DNA of 64,000 bases from Frigidibacter albus (GTDB taxonomy: Bacteria; Pseudomonadota; Alphaproteobacteria; Rhodobacterales; Rhodobacteraceae), in assembly GCF_009908165.1 (NCBI RefSeq), contig NZ_JAAAUC010000002.1, positions 310,001-374,000 on the forward strand, read 5' to 3'. Each line of letters begins with the position of its first letter. The first letter of the stretch is position 1. Shown here piece by piece: positions 49,166 through 57,397 of this stretch. The notes beneath the pieces are model-generated. The model did not search any database and was not told the DNA's origin. It saw only the letters and a program-made list of their open reading frames with translations. The translations under genes and the position numbers were made by a program.

Positions 49166-51855
49166 TGGTGCCCTTCAACCTGCTGGTCGCGTCTTGCCTG
49201 CTCTATGTGATCTTGCTGTTCCTTGTGGCCTTCTGGGCCGAGCGGCAGGCGCAGCGCGGCCGGGTGAAATGGCTGCGATCCCCGCTGGTCTATACGCTGT
49301 CGCTGTCGATCTATTGCACGGCCTGGACCTTCTATGGCGCGGTGGGCTATGCGGCGCGCTCCGGCCTCGAATTCGTGACCATCTACCTTGGCCCGACGCT
49401 GGTGCTGATCGGCTGGTGGTGGGTGCTGCGCAAGCTGGTGCGGATCGGGCGCACGCAGCGGGTGACCTCGATTGCCGACCTGATCTCGTCGCGCTTCGGC
49501 AAGTCGAACCTGCTGGGGGTGATCGTCACGCTGATCTGCGTGGTGGCGGCGACGCCCTATATCGCGCTGCAACTGCAATCGGTGACGCTGTCCTTCAACG
49601 TGTTCGCCGGGCCGGTGCCCGAAGGCTGGGCGATGCGCGACAGCAATTCCACCGCGTTTTGGGTGGCGGCGGGGCTGACGCTGTTCACCATCCTGTTCGG
49701 CACCCGCAACCTCGACGCCAATGAGCGGCATAACGGCGTGGTCACCGCCATCGCGCTGGAGGCGGTGGTGAAGCTGGTGGCGCTGCTGGCGGTGGGGGTG
49801 TTCACGGTCTGGATCGTGGCATCGGGGCCCGCGGATATCCTGTCGCGGATCGAGGCTTCGGAGATTTCCGACTGGCAGATGCAGCCGGGCCGGTGGGCGG
49901 GGCTGACCTTCCTGGCTGGTGCCGCGATCCTGACGCTGCCGCGGATGTTTCAGGTGATGGTGGTCGAGAACGCGGATGAGCGGCACATGGCCACCGCAAG
50001 CTGGGCCTTCCCTCTGTACCTGTTCGCCATGAGCCTGTTCGTGGTGCCGATTGCCGTGGTGGGGCTGGCAGTGCTGCCCGAGGGGTCGAACCCGGATCTG
50101 TTCGTGCTGACGCTGCCGCTCGCCTTCGATCAGGGCGGGCTGGCGATGCTGGCCTTTCTGGGCGGGTTCTCCTCTGCCACCTCGATGGTGATCGTCGAGG
50201 CGATTGCGCTGGCGACGATGGTGTCGAACCATATCGTGATGCCGCTGTGGTTGCGCTTCCGCACCGGCGGGGCGCGCGGGGCGGGGGATGTGCGCGGGCT
50301 GGTGCTGAATGCGCGGCGGCTGTCGATTGCCGGGGTGCTGGCGCTTGGCTACGGCTATTTCGCGCTGTCGGGCGGGTCTTCGGCGCTGGCGGCGATCGGG
50401 CTGATCAGCTTTGTCGGCGTGGCACAGATCCTGCCGGCGATGCTGGGCGGGCTGTTCTGGCGCGGGGCGACGCGGGTCGGGGCGGCGGCGGGGCTGCTGA
50501 CCGGGTTCGCGATCTGGCTTTATGTGCTGTTCCTGCCGTCGTTCGGGGCGGGCGAGCTGTTCGGGGCCGAGCTGATGCTGCAGGGCCCACTGGGGATCGG
50601 CTGGCTGCGCCCGCAGGCGCTGTTCGGCATCACCGGGATCGACCCGCTGCTGCATGCCCTCTTCTGGTCGCTGTCGCTGAACACGGCCCTGTTTTGCGGG
50701 GTGTCGCTGCTGACCTTCCCGGGGCCGATGGAGCGGTTGCAGGGCGTGGCCTTCGTCAACGTGTTCGACCATTCCGGCCCGACCCGTGGCTGGTCGCGCG
50801 GCGGCGCCGAGGCCGAGGATCTGCTGGCGATGGCGCAGGGCATCCTGGGCGCGGACGAGGCGCAGGGCTTCTTTCAGGCGCAGGCCGCCGCGCAGGGCAA
50901 GGCCGGCTTCCTGCCCGACACCACGCCCGAGTTCTTTGCGGCGCTGGAGCGGCGGCTGGCGGGATCGGTCGGTGCGGCCACCGCCCATGCGATGATCGCG
51001 CAATTCGCGGCGGGGGCTGCGGTTTCCGTTCAGGACCTGATGGCTGTGGCGAATGAGGCGCAGCAGATCATGGAGTACTCCAGCCAGCTGGAGGCGAAAT
51101 CCGAGGAGCTGGCCCGCACCGCCCGCGCCCTGTCCGAGGCGAACGAAAAGCTGCAGGCGCTGTCGGTGCAGAAGGATGCGTTCCTCAGCCAGATCAGCCA
51201 TGAGCTGCGCACGCCGATGACCTCGATCCGGGCGTTCTCGGAAATCCTGATGGAGGGCGGGCTCGAAGGCCCCGATCAGGCCCGCTATGCCGAGATCATC
51301 CATGACGAGACGATCCGGCTGACAAGGCTGCTCGATGACCTTCTGGACCTGTCGGTGCTGGAGAATGGCCGGGTGCAGCTGAACGTGCAGGTGGCGAACC
51401 TGCATGATCTGATCGACCGGGCCTTGCAGGCGGCGGGGCAGACGCGGGTGGAACGGCGCTTCGTGATCCACCGCGACCTGCCGGCCGAGCATATGCCGAT
51501 CTTCACCGATACCGACCGGCTGGTGCAGGTGTTCATCAACCTCATCTCCAACGCCCGGAAATATTGCGATGCGGCGCGGCCGGAGCTGACGATCAAGGTG
51601 CGGCGCCGCGGGGGGCAGATCGAGGTGGATTTCATCGACAATGGCAGCGGCATCCCCGCCGGATCACAATCGCTGGTCTTCGAGAAGTTCGCGCGGCTGA
51701 CCGATACCACCCGCGCGGGGGGCGCCGGGCTGGGGCTGGCGATCTGCCGCGAGATCATGGCCAATCTGGGCGGCACCATCACCTATGTGCCGGGGCAGGG
51801 CGGCGCGGCCTTCCGCGTGGCCTTGCCCGCCCGGCGGCAGCGCGAGGCGGCGTAA
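49165..51855 (+). CDS. Sodium/solute symporter-histidine kinase fusion
   Basis: 896 aa. Residues 1 to about 530 form the SLC5-type symporter domain with about 12-13 helices (LYVILLFLVAFWAERQAQRGRVKWL, SIYCTAWTFYGAVGYAARSGLEFVTIYLGPT, SIADLISSRFGKSNLLG, GGFSSATSMVIVEAIALATMVSN). After a linker and coiled coil (EYSSQLEAKSEELARTARALSEANEKLQAL) comes HisKA with His679 (ISHELRTPMTSIRAFS). HATPase N, D/F and G boxes follow (NLISNARKY, DNGSGIP, GGAGLGLAIC). It resembles CrbS/STAC kinases that sense acetate or other solutes. No separate PAS domain was identified. Confidence 0.92.
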   Translation: MVPFNLLVASCLLYVILLFLVAFWAERQAQRGRVKWLRSPLVYTLSLSIYCTAWTFYGAVGYAARSGLEFVTIYLGPTLVLIGWWWVLRKLVRIGRTQRVTSIADLISSRFGKSNLLGVIVTLICVVAATPYIALQLQSVTLSFNVFAGPVPEGWAMRDSNSTAFWVAAGLTLFTILFGTRNLDANERHNGVVTAIALEAVVKLVALLAVGVFTVWIVASGPADILSRIEASEISDWQMQPGRWAGLTFLAGAAILTLPRMFQVMVVENADERHMATASWAFPLYLFAMSLFVVPIAVVGLAVLPEGSNPDLFVLTLPLAFDQGGLAMLAFLGGFSSATSMVIVEAIALATMVSNHIVMPLWLRFRTGGARGAGDVRGLVLNARRLSIAGVLALGYGYFALSGGSSALAAIGLISFVGVAQILPAMLGGLFWRGATRVGAAAGLLTGFAIWLYVLFLPSFGAGELFGAELMLQGPLGIGWLRPQALFGITGIDPLLHALFWSLSLNTALFCGVSLLTFPGPMERLQGVAFVNVFDHSGPTRGWSRGGAEAEDLLAMAQGILGADEAQGFFQAQAAAQGKAGFLPDTTPEFFAALERRLAGSVGAATAHAMIAQFAAGAAVSVQDLMAVANEAQQIMEYSSQLEAKSEELARTARALSEANEKLQALSVQKDAFLSQISHELRTPMTSIRAFSEILMEGGLEGPDQARYAEIIHDETIRLTRLLDDLLDLSVLENGRVQLNVQVANLHDLIDRALQAAGQTRVERRFVIHRDLPAEHMPIFTDTDRLVQVFINLISNARKYCDAARPELTIKVRRRGGQIEVDFIDNGSGIPAGSQSLVFEKFARLTDTTRAGGAGLGLAICREIMANLGGTITYVPGQGGAAFRVALPARRQREAA

Positions 51856-51949
51856 GCGGCGCTGCTAACCTGTTGGTAACGCTGATCTGCCACAGATCGG
51901 TCTGGCGGCCCCTGCGCCCGGGGCAAGAGGATTGGCAGGAACCGCAGGG

Positions 51950-53077
51950 ATGACGGCAGGGACGCAGACGGTGATGCGCCGCAAGGCCGGGGCGGGGCGC
52001 CGCGCGCCCAGTGTCTCGCCGATGACGGCCGAAAAGGCGCTCGGCCAGGCCTTTGCCCGCGCCGCGCAGGAGCTGCTGGCGCTGCCGCTGCGCGTGGTCT
52101 CGGTTTCCGAAAGCAAGATGACGCTTTCCGACCTGCCCGAGGCGCTGGAGGACCGGGCGCTGCTGGCGGTGCTGGACGGTCCGGCCGAGGGGATGGGGCT
52201 GATGGTGCTGTCACCCCCGGTGCTGTCGGCGCTGCTGGAAATGCGGATGATGGGCCGGATGTCGGCGAGCCCGCCCGCCGCGAACGCCGCCGCCCGCCGC
52301 CCCACCCGCACCGATGCCGCGATCTCGGCCGATTTCATCGACGCAGCGCTTGCAAGTTTCGAGGCGGCGCTGGTGGGGGATCCGGCGCTGATCTGGGCAG
52401 GCGGCTTCCGCTATGGCTCGTTCCTCGAAGACCCGCGGCCGCTGCCGCTGATCCTCGAGGATACCGGCTACCGGGTGTTCCGGCTGGTGCTGGACCTTGG
52501 GTCTGGCAGCGCCGCGCGCGAGGGCGGGGTGCTGCTGGCTCTGCCGGCCGAGGGGCGCGGGTGGATCGTGGAGGCGGAAGTGCCCGTGGAGGAGGGCGAG
52601 GCCCCGCAGCCCGCCGGTTGGCCGGAGCGGCTGGAACAGGCGGTGATGTCCGCGCCCGCGCAGGTGGAGGCGGTGCTGGCCCGCCTGACCCTGCCCATCG
52701 GCGCCATCCTTGCGCTGCGCCCCGGCGCGACCCTGCCGCTGGCCGAGGACACGCTGGAGCAGCTGCGGATCGAGGGCCCCGGGGGCAGGCTGCTGGCCCG
52801 CGCCCGCCTGGGCCAGCACCGCGGCTTCCGCGCCGTGCGGCTGGTGGAGGAGGGCGAGGAGCGCGCGCCGGCACCGGGCCCGGGCGGCGCGCCGGCGGTG
52901 GCGACGATGGGCTGGGGCGGAATGGACGCACCCACCTGGGACGATCCGGTGGGGGGCGGGGAGACGGCGATGCCGATGGCGGATATGGCACCGATGGACA
53001 TGGGCGGGTTCGGTCTGGATGCGCTTGGGGAGGGCGAGGCGGGGGAGCTGCCGCCTCTGCGGATGGGCGGGATGTAG
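51950..53077 (+). CDS. FliM/FliN-type flagellar motor switch family protein
   Basis: 375 aa. The first 230 residues resemble FliM middle-domain sequence (EKALGQAFARAAQELLALPLRVVSVSESKMTLSDLPEAL). A SpoA domain follows at about 235-300 (QVEAVLARLTLPIGAILALRPGATLPLAEDTLEQLRIEGPGGRLLARARLGQHRGFRAVRL). The C-terminal tail is Met/Gly-rich and disordered. It stands alone, with no flagellar or type III secretion gene nearby. It starts 94 bases after the kinase gene, and ATG 51950 is preceded by GCAGGAACCGCAGGG. Confidence 0.85.
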   Translation: MTAGTQTVMRRKAGAGRRAPSVSPMTAEKALGQAFARAAQELLALPLRVVSVSESKMTLSDLPEALEDRALLAVLDGPAEGMGLMVLSPPVLSALLEMRMMGRMSASPPAANAAARRPTRTDAAISADFIDAALASFEAALVGDPALIWAGGFRYGSFLEDPRPLPLILEDTGYRVFRLVLDLGSGSAAREGGVLLALPAEGRGWIVEAEVPVEEGEAPQPAGWPERLEQAVMSAPAQVEAVLARLTLPIGAILALRPGATLPLAEDTLEQLRIEGPGGRLLARARLGQHRGFRAVRLVEEGEERAPAPGPGGAPAVATMGWGGMDAPTWDDPVGGGETAMPMADMAPMDMGGFGLDALGEGEAGELPPLRMGGM

Positions 53078-53407
53078 GGGGGGCAAATGTGCTTCAGGCT
53101 CTGGTTGAGAGAGGGAGCCTTGCATGCTGCCCCAACAGGGTGCGGAGCAGCAGGGAAGCCGCGGTCAACGGCGGTTTCGTCCCGCTGCGCCGGAGCTCGC
53201 GCCCTTTGGAGACTTGCAAACGGGGTCGCGGACAGCTCGCGGAGCCGCCTGTGTCGCTTCGGCAGCACGGGCGGCGGCTGGTTTGAAGGCAATTTTGACG
53301 GATGACCCACCGCAGTCGGGCCTTGACGTGAGAGATGGCCCTGGACCGAATGGCGCGAGGACAGGTCCGACAGGGGCATCTACAAAGCGTGGGAGGGCGG
53401 ACCCGAG
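53078..53407. other. 330-base stretch without a recognised gene
   Basis: Between the FliM/FliN gene and a hypothetical gene. Short open frames exist on both strands but none has a convincing start, family motif or codon pattern. Composition is less GC-biased at third positions than neighbours. It may be remnant DNA, or the 5' part of a decayed gene continuous with the next hypothetical frame. Confidence 0.4.
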
Positions 53408-53911
53408 TTGACCATTCCGGATGATCCCGAGGACCGCTGGGCTCCGTACTCGAAGCTTGCGGGCTTTGAGCACCTCTACCTGGAGGACAGCTTCGTGCTG
53501 GCGATCCTCTACGATGCGGCAGAAGTCCGTTTCGAGATGGAGTTTGTGCTGACAGAGCAGCATCCGGACTTCCAGCCACCCCGATCCGGCGAGCAATACT
53601 GCTACAGGCGCGGCACGATACGGTTTCCCAAGGGCGCGGAGGTCGTCGAGGTCTTGCGGCGGGACGTTAGTTCGCAAGATGCGACGAGCGAACCGGACAT
53701 GGGCAATATCGACAGCTTCGAATGGTGCGGCGGGCGATACCGGCTGGTGGGGGACTGGCGGCGTCTGGATATCCGGTGCGGCAAGCCCGTTGTCTGCGTC
53801 CTCTGGGCGCGAGAGTCCCCCCACGCGGCACATGCGCGCATCCTCCTTGGCCCCGGCGGCGGCAGGGCCTATGATCAGGGTTCCGCAGACCTGAGGAGGT
53901 TCCCCGCATGA
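53408..53911 (+). CDS. Hypothetical protein
   Basis: 167 aa from a TTG start at 53408 with GGGAGGGCGG upstream. The N-terminal 130 residues look like a folded soluble protein (YSKLAGFEHLYLEDSFVLAILYDAAEVRFEMEFVLTEQHPDFQPP; YCYRRGTIRFPKGAEVVEVL; GNIDSFEWCGGRYRLVGDWRRLDI). The final about 35 residues are compositionally different and may be read-through into the ccmF leader, as the frame ends on an ATGA overlapping ccmF. No family is recognised. It could be a truncated or frameshifted gene. Confidence 0.5.
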   Translation: MTIPDDPEDRWAPYSKLAGFEHLYLEDSFVLAILYDAAEVRFEMEFVLTEQHPDFQPPRSGEQYCYRRGTIRFPKGAEVVEVLRRDVSSQDATSEPDMGNIDSFEWCGGRYRLVGDWRRLDIRCGKPVVCVLWARESPHAAHARILLGPGGGRAYDQGSADLRRFPA

Positions 53912-55893
53912 TCACCGAACTGGGCCATTTCGCCCTGATACTGGCTTTCGCCGTGGCGATCTTGCAGTCGACCGTGCCTCTGGTCGGGGCGCAGAAGGGC
54001 TGGGGCGGCTGGATGGCGGTCGCGGCGCCCGCGGCGAGCGCGCAATTCTTCTTGATCGCGTTTTCCTTCGCGGCGCTGACGCAGGCCTTTGTCACCTCGG
54101 ATTTCTCGCTGCAGCTGGTCTGGGCCAACTCGCATACCGACAAGCCGATGATCTACAAGATCTCGGGCGTCTGGGGCAACCATGAGGGCTCGATGCTGCT
54201 CTGGGTACTGATCCTGGCGCTGTTCGGGGCCTCGGCGGGCTGGTTTGGCGCGCAGTTGCCGCCGCGGCTGCGGGCGCGGGTGCTGGCGGTGCAGGGGATG
54301 ATCGGGGTGGCGTTCATCGCCTTCATCCTGTTCACCTCGAACCCTTTCGCGCGGCTGGCGCAGCCGCCCTTCAACGGCAAGGACCTCAACCCCCTGCTTC
54401 AGGATCCGGGGCTCGCCTTCCATCCTCCCTTCCTCTACCTCGGCTATGTCGGGCTCAGCATGGCGTTCAGCTTTGCGGTGGCGGCGCTGATCGAGGGGCG
54501 GGTCGATGCCGCCTGGGCCCGCTGGGTGCGGCCCTGGACGCTGGCGGCCTGGGTGTTCCTGACCATCGGCATCGCGCTTGGCTCGTGGTGGGCCTATTAT
54601 GAGCTTGGCTGGGGCGGGTTCTGGTTCTGGGATCCGGTCGAGAATGCCAGCTTCATGCCCTGGCTGCTGGCCGGCGCGCTGCTGCATTCGGCCATCGTGG
54701 TCGAAAAGCGCGAGGCGCTGAAAAGCTGGACGATCCTTCTGGCGATCATGGCTTTCGGCTTCTCGCTGATCGGGACGTTCCTGGTGCGCTCGGGCGTCAT
54801 CACCTCGGTCCATGCCTTTGCCAATGATCCCGAGCGGGGGGTGTTCATCCTGCTGATCCTGGCGATCTTCCTTGGCGGCGCGCTGACGCTTTATGCAGCG
54901 CGGGCGGGGGCGATGCAGGCCAAGGGCGTGTTCGGGATGGTCAGCCGCGAATCGGGGCTGGTGGTGAACAACATCCTGCTGGCGGTGTCGGCACTGGTGG
55001 TGTTCGTGGGGACGATCTGGCCGCTGGTGGCGGAAATGGCCTGGGGGCGCAAGCTGTCGGTCGGCGCGCCGTTTTTCGACATGGCCTTCACGCCGTTCAT
55101 GGTGGTGCTGGCCGTGGTGCTGCCGGTGGGCGCGATGCTGCCCTGGAAGCGCGGCAGCATTGCACGGGCCGCCTGGCCGTTGCGCGGCGCGCTGGTGCTT
55201 GCGGTGGCGGTGGGCCTGCTGGCCTATGCGGTGGGCACCAGCCGCACGGCGGTGGGGCCGATCGGGGCGGCGCTTGGCACCTGGCTGGTGGCGGGGGCTG
55301 CGGTGGATCTGTGGACGCGGACCGGGCAGGCGCGGCAAGGGGTTTCGGCCCGCCTTGGCCGGCTGGCGCGCCTTCCGCGCGCCGATTGGGGCAAGGCCAC
55401 GGCCCATGCCGGGTTCGGCGTCACCATGATTGGCGTGGCGATGCTGACCGCGGGCGACATCGAGGATATCCGCGTCGCGCAGATCGGCGCGCCCTTCGAG
55501 GTGGCGGGCTACGAGATCACGCTCGATGCGGTCGAGGACGTGCAGGGGCCGAACTACAGCTCGACCATGGCGACGCTGACGGTGCGGCGCGGCGGCGAGA
55601 TCGAGACGGTGCTGCATCCTGAAAAGCGCGTCTATCCGGTGCAGGCGATGCCGACGACCGAGGCCGATATCGACAACGGGCTGTTCCGTGATGTCTATCT
55701 GGTGATCGGCGACCGGCAGGACAGCGGCGGTTGGGCGGTGCGGACCTATATCAAGCCCTTCACCAGCTGGATCTGGGCCGGCTCGGCGCTGATGGCGCTT
55801 GGCGGGTTCCTGAGCCTGTCGGACCGGCGCTACCGCGTGGCGGCGGGGGCGCGCAAGACGGCGGCGCCGTTGCAAGCCACCCCTGCGGAGTGA
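53908..55893 (+). CDS. ccmF: Cytochrome c heme lyase subunit CcmF (Ccl1)
   Basis: 661 aa membrane protein of system I cytochrome c maturation that attaches heme to apocytochrome in the periplasm. About 14 helices; the WWD heme-handling motif is in GSWWAYYELGWGGFWFWDPVENASFMPWL, and ISGVWGNHEGSMLLWV and LVRSGVITSVHAFANDPERG are conserved. An ATG at 53908 with GAGGAGG upstream gives the standard start MITELGHFALILAFAVAIL. It is followed by ccmH six bases later; ccmG and ccmI are not adjacent. Confidence 0.96.
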   Translation: MITELGHFALILAFAVAILQSTVPLVGAQKGWGGWMAVAAPAASAQFFLIAFSFAALTQAFVTSDFSLQLVWANSHTDKPMIYKISGVWGNHEGSMLLWVLILALFGASAGWFGAQLPPRLRARVLAVQGMIGVAFIAFILFTSNPFARLAQPPFNGKDLNPLLQDPGLAFHPPFLYLGYVGLSMAFSFAVAALIEGRVDAAWARWVRPWTLAAWVFLTIGIALGSWWAYYELGWGGFWFWDPVENASFMPWLLAGALLHSAIVVEKREALKSWTILLAIMAFGFSLIGTFLVRSGVITSVHAFANDPERGVFILLILAIFLGGALTLYAARAGAMQAKGVFGMVSRESGLVVNNILLAVSALVVFVGTIWPLVAEMAWGRKLSVGAPFFDMAFTPFMVVLAVVLPVGAMLPWKRGSIARAAWPLRGALVLAVAVGLLAYAVGTSRTAVGPIGAALGTWLVAGAAVDLWTRTGQARQGVSARLGRLARLPRADWGKATAHAGFGVTMIGVAMLTAGDIEDIRVAQIGAPFEVAGYEITLDAVEDVQGPNYSSTMATLTVRRGGEIETVLHPEKRVYPVQAMPTTEADIDNGLFRDVYLVIGDRQDSGGWAVRTYIKPFTSWIWAGSALMALGGFLSLSDRRYRVAAGARKTAAPLQATPAE

Positions 55894-55898
55894 GGCAC

Positions 55899-56378
55899 AT
55901 GAAACGCCTGATGCTGATCCTGGCGCTGATGATGGCGCCTCTGGTCCCGGCGATGGTTCCCGCCCCGGCCTTCGCAGTGCAGCCCGACGAGGTGCTGGCC
56001 GACCCGGTACTGGAGGCGCGGGCCCGGGATCTGTCCAAGGTGCTGCGCTGCCCGGTCTGCCAGTCGGAAAACATCGACGAATCGAATGCCGAGGTGTCGC
56101 GCGACCTGCGCATCCTGGTGCGCGAGCGGCTGGTGGCGGGCGACAGCGACAGCGCGGTGCTGGACTATGTCACCGCCCGCTATGGCGAATATGTGCTGTT
56201 CCAGCCCGATGCCAGCGGCGGCAACCTGATCCTGTGGCTGGCGGGGCCGGTGATGCTGCTGGCGGGGCTGGGGATCGGCTTCTCTTTCCTGCGCGGCCGC
56301 CGCCCGGGGGTGGAGCCGCCCGTCGAGGCGCTGGACGCGGCGGAACAGCGGCGTCTGGACGAAATCCTGGACAAGTGA
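55899..56378 (+). CDS. ccmH: Cytochrome c-type biogenesis protein CcmH (Ccl2)
   Basis: 159 aa. Signal peptide (MKRLMLILALMMAPLVPAMVPAPAFA), then a periplasmic domain with the thiol-redox motif RCPVCQSENIDESNAEVSRDLR (CxxC), and a C-terminal membrane helix (LILWLAGPVMLLAGLGIGFSFL). It reduces apocytochrome c cysteines before heme ligation by CcmF. A longer upstream frame overlaps ccmF and is ignored. The ccmF-ccmH pair matches the ccl1-ccl2 order of Rhodobacter capsulatus. Confidence 0.95.
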   Translation: MKRLMLILALMMAPLVPAMVPAPAFAVQPDEVLADPVLEARARDLSKVLRCPVCQSENIDESNAEVSRDLRILVRERLVAGDSDSAVLDYVTARYGEYVLFQPDASGGNLILWLAGPVMLLAGLGIGFSFLRGRRPGVEPPVEALDAAEQRRLDEILDK

Positions 56379-56444
56379 CGCGTCGTTCTGCTGTGCCAAT
56401 CCTTCCGCGCGGTTAAGCTGCCGCAAAGCGAGGGAGGAACCGCC

Positions 56445-57221
56445 ATGGACTACCAGACGATCACCTGCACCGAAGCGGGCGGCATCGGCATTGTCACGCT
56501 GAACCGGCCGGAGGTGATGAACGCGCTGAACAGCGCCATGCGGGTGGAGATCCGCACCGCCTTTGAGGCTCTGGCGCAAAGCGCCCGCGTGATCGTGCTG
56601 ACAGGCGCCGGGCGGGCCTTTTGCTCGGGTCAGGATCTGGCCAGCGTCGGCGATCTGGCGGGGCTGGATTTCGAGGGCGTGCTGCGGGACGAATATGAAC
56701 CGATGCTGGCGGCAATCACCGGCTGCCCGGTGCCGACCCTCGCTGCGGTGAACGGGGCGGCGGCGGGGGCAGGGGCGAACCTTGCGCTTGGCTGCGATGT
56801 GGTGATCGCGTCGGAGAGCGCGGTGTTCCTGCAGGCCTTCACCCGGATCGGGCTGATGCCGGATGCGGGCGGCACCCATTGGCTGCCGCGGCAGGTGGGC
56901 TTTGCGCGGGCGATGGGGGCGATGCTGTTCGCCGAGGGCGTTCCTGCCCGCAAGGCCGCCGACTGGGGAATGATCTGGGAGGCGGCGCCGGAGGCCGAGT
57001 TCGAGGCGGTCTGGCGCGCGCGCGCGGCACAACTAGCCTCGGGGCCGGGGGTCGCCTACCGCGGCATCAAGCAGGCGCTGCGCGCCGCATCGGACCTGAC
57101 GCTGGACGAGCAACTGGCGCTGGAGGCGCGGTTGCAGGGCGAGTGCGGGCGCACGGGGGATTTCCTGGAGGGCGTGGCGGCCTTCCTGAAAAAGCGCAGC
57201 CCCCAGTTCAAGGGGCGCTGA
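56445..57221 (+). CDS. Enoyl-CoA hydratase/isomerase (crotonase) family protein
   Basis: 258 aa. Crotonase-fold signatures are GIVTLNRPEVMNALN, VLTGAGRAFCSGQDLAS (oxyanion-hole Gly region), AAVNGAAAGAGANLALGCDVVIASESAVF and FTRIGLMPDAGGTHWLPRQVG. The sequence is PaaG-like. Asp in PDAGGTHWLP agrees with isomerase or hydratase members, but the substrate cannot be assigned. A good ribosome-binding site (GGGAGGAA) precedes it. It is between ccmH and gltA without obvious pathway relation. Confidence 0.88.
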   Translation: MDYQTITCTEAGGIGIVTLNRPEVMNALNSAMRVEIRTAFEALAQSARVIVLTGAGRAFCSGQDLASVGDLAGLDFEGVLRDEYEPMLAAITGCPVPTLAAVNGAAAGAGANLALGCDVVIASESAVFLQAFTRIGLMPDAGGTHWLPRQVGFARAMGAMLFAEGVPARKAADWGMIWEAAPEAEFEAVWRARAAQLASGPGVAYRGIKQALRAASDLTLDEQLALEARLQGECGRTGDFLEGVAAFLKKRSPQFKGR

Positions 57222-57243
57222 CGGCCACCGTCACTGGGCAGGG

Positions 57244-57306
57244 CCTGCCCGAGGGGGCGGACAGTCGCTGCCCGGCGGCGCTGAAGCGCCTTGTCCCGGG
57301 CAATGA
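57244..57306 (+). repeat. Double-hairpin intergenic repeat, copy 2
   Basis: GCCCGAGGGGGCGGACAGTCGCTGCCCGG, then CGGCGCTGAAGCGCCTTGTCCCGGGCA. Nearly identical to copy 1 (45 of 47 bases in the core) and likewise downstream of a plus-strand gene. The first hairpin's outer stem is eroded (CCTGCCC rather than GCGCCCG), while the second is intact. Confidence 0.8.
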
Positions 57307-57345
57307 GGAGTTTCAAGGTTCGTGGCGATCGAGATTACACACAGC

Positions 57346-57370
57346 AAAACGGCCGCCCCTCGGGCGGCCG
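57346..57370 (-). terminator. Intrinsic terminator of gltA
   Basis: Perfect 9-bp stem CGGCCGCCC/GGGCGGCCG (57350-57358, 57362-57370) with loop CTC. On the minus strand it is followed by TTTT. It is 28 bases after the gltA stop. Confidence 0.88.
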
Positions 57371-57397
57371 CTTCCATTTACAGCCTTGGCCTGTGCC

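Noticed and set aside
48907-51492. 861-codon minus-strand frame opposite the symporter-kinase gene
   Set aside because: The product is His/Arg/Gln-rich without domains, while the plus frame has complete symporter and kinase motifs.
53165-53833. 222-codon minus-strand frame overlapping the hypothetical gene at 53408
   Set aside because: The plus frame has a more protein-like residue pattern and a ribosome-binding site; the minus frame has neither, although certainty is modest.
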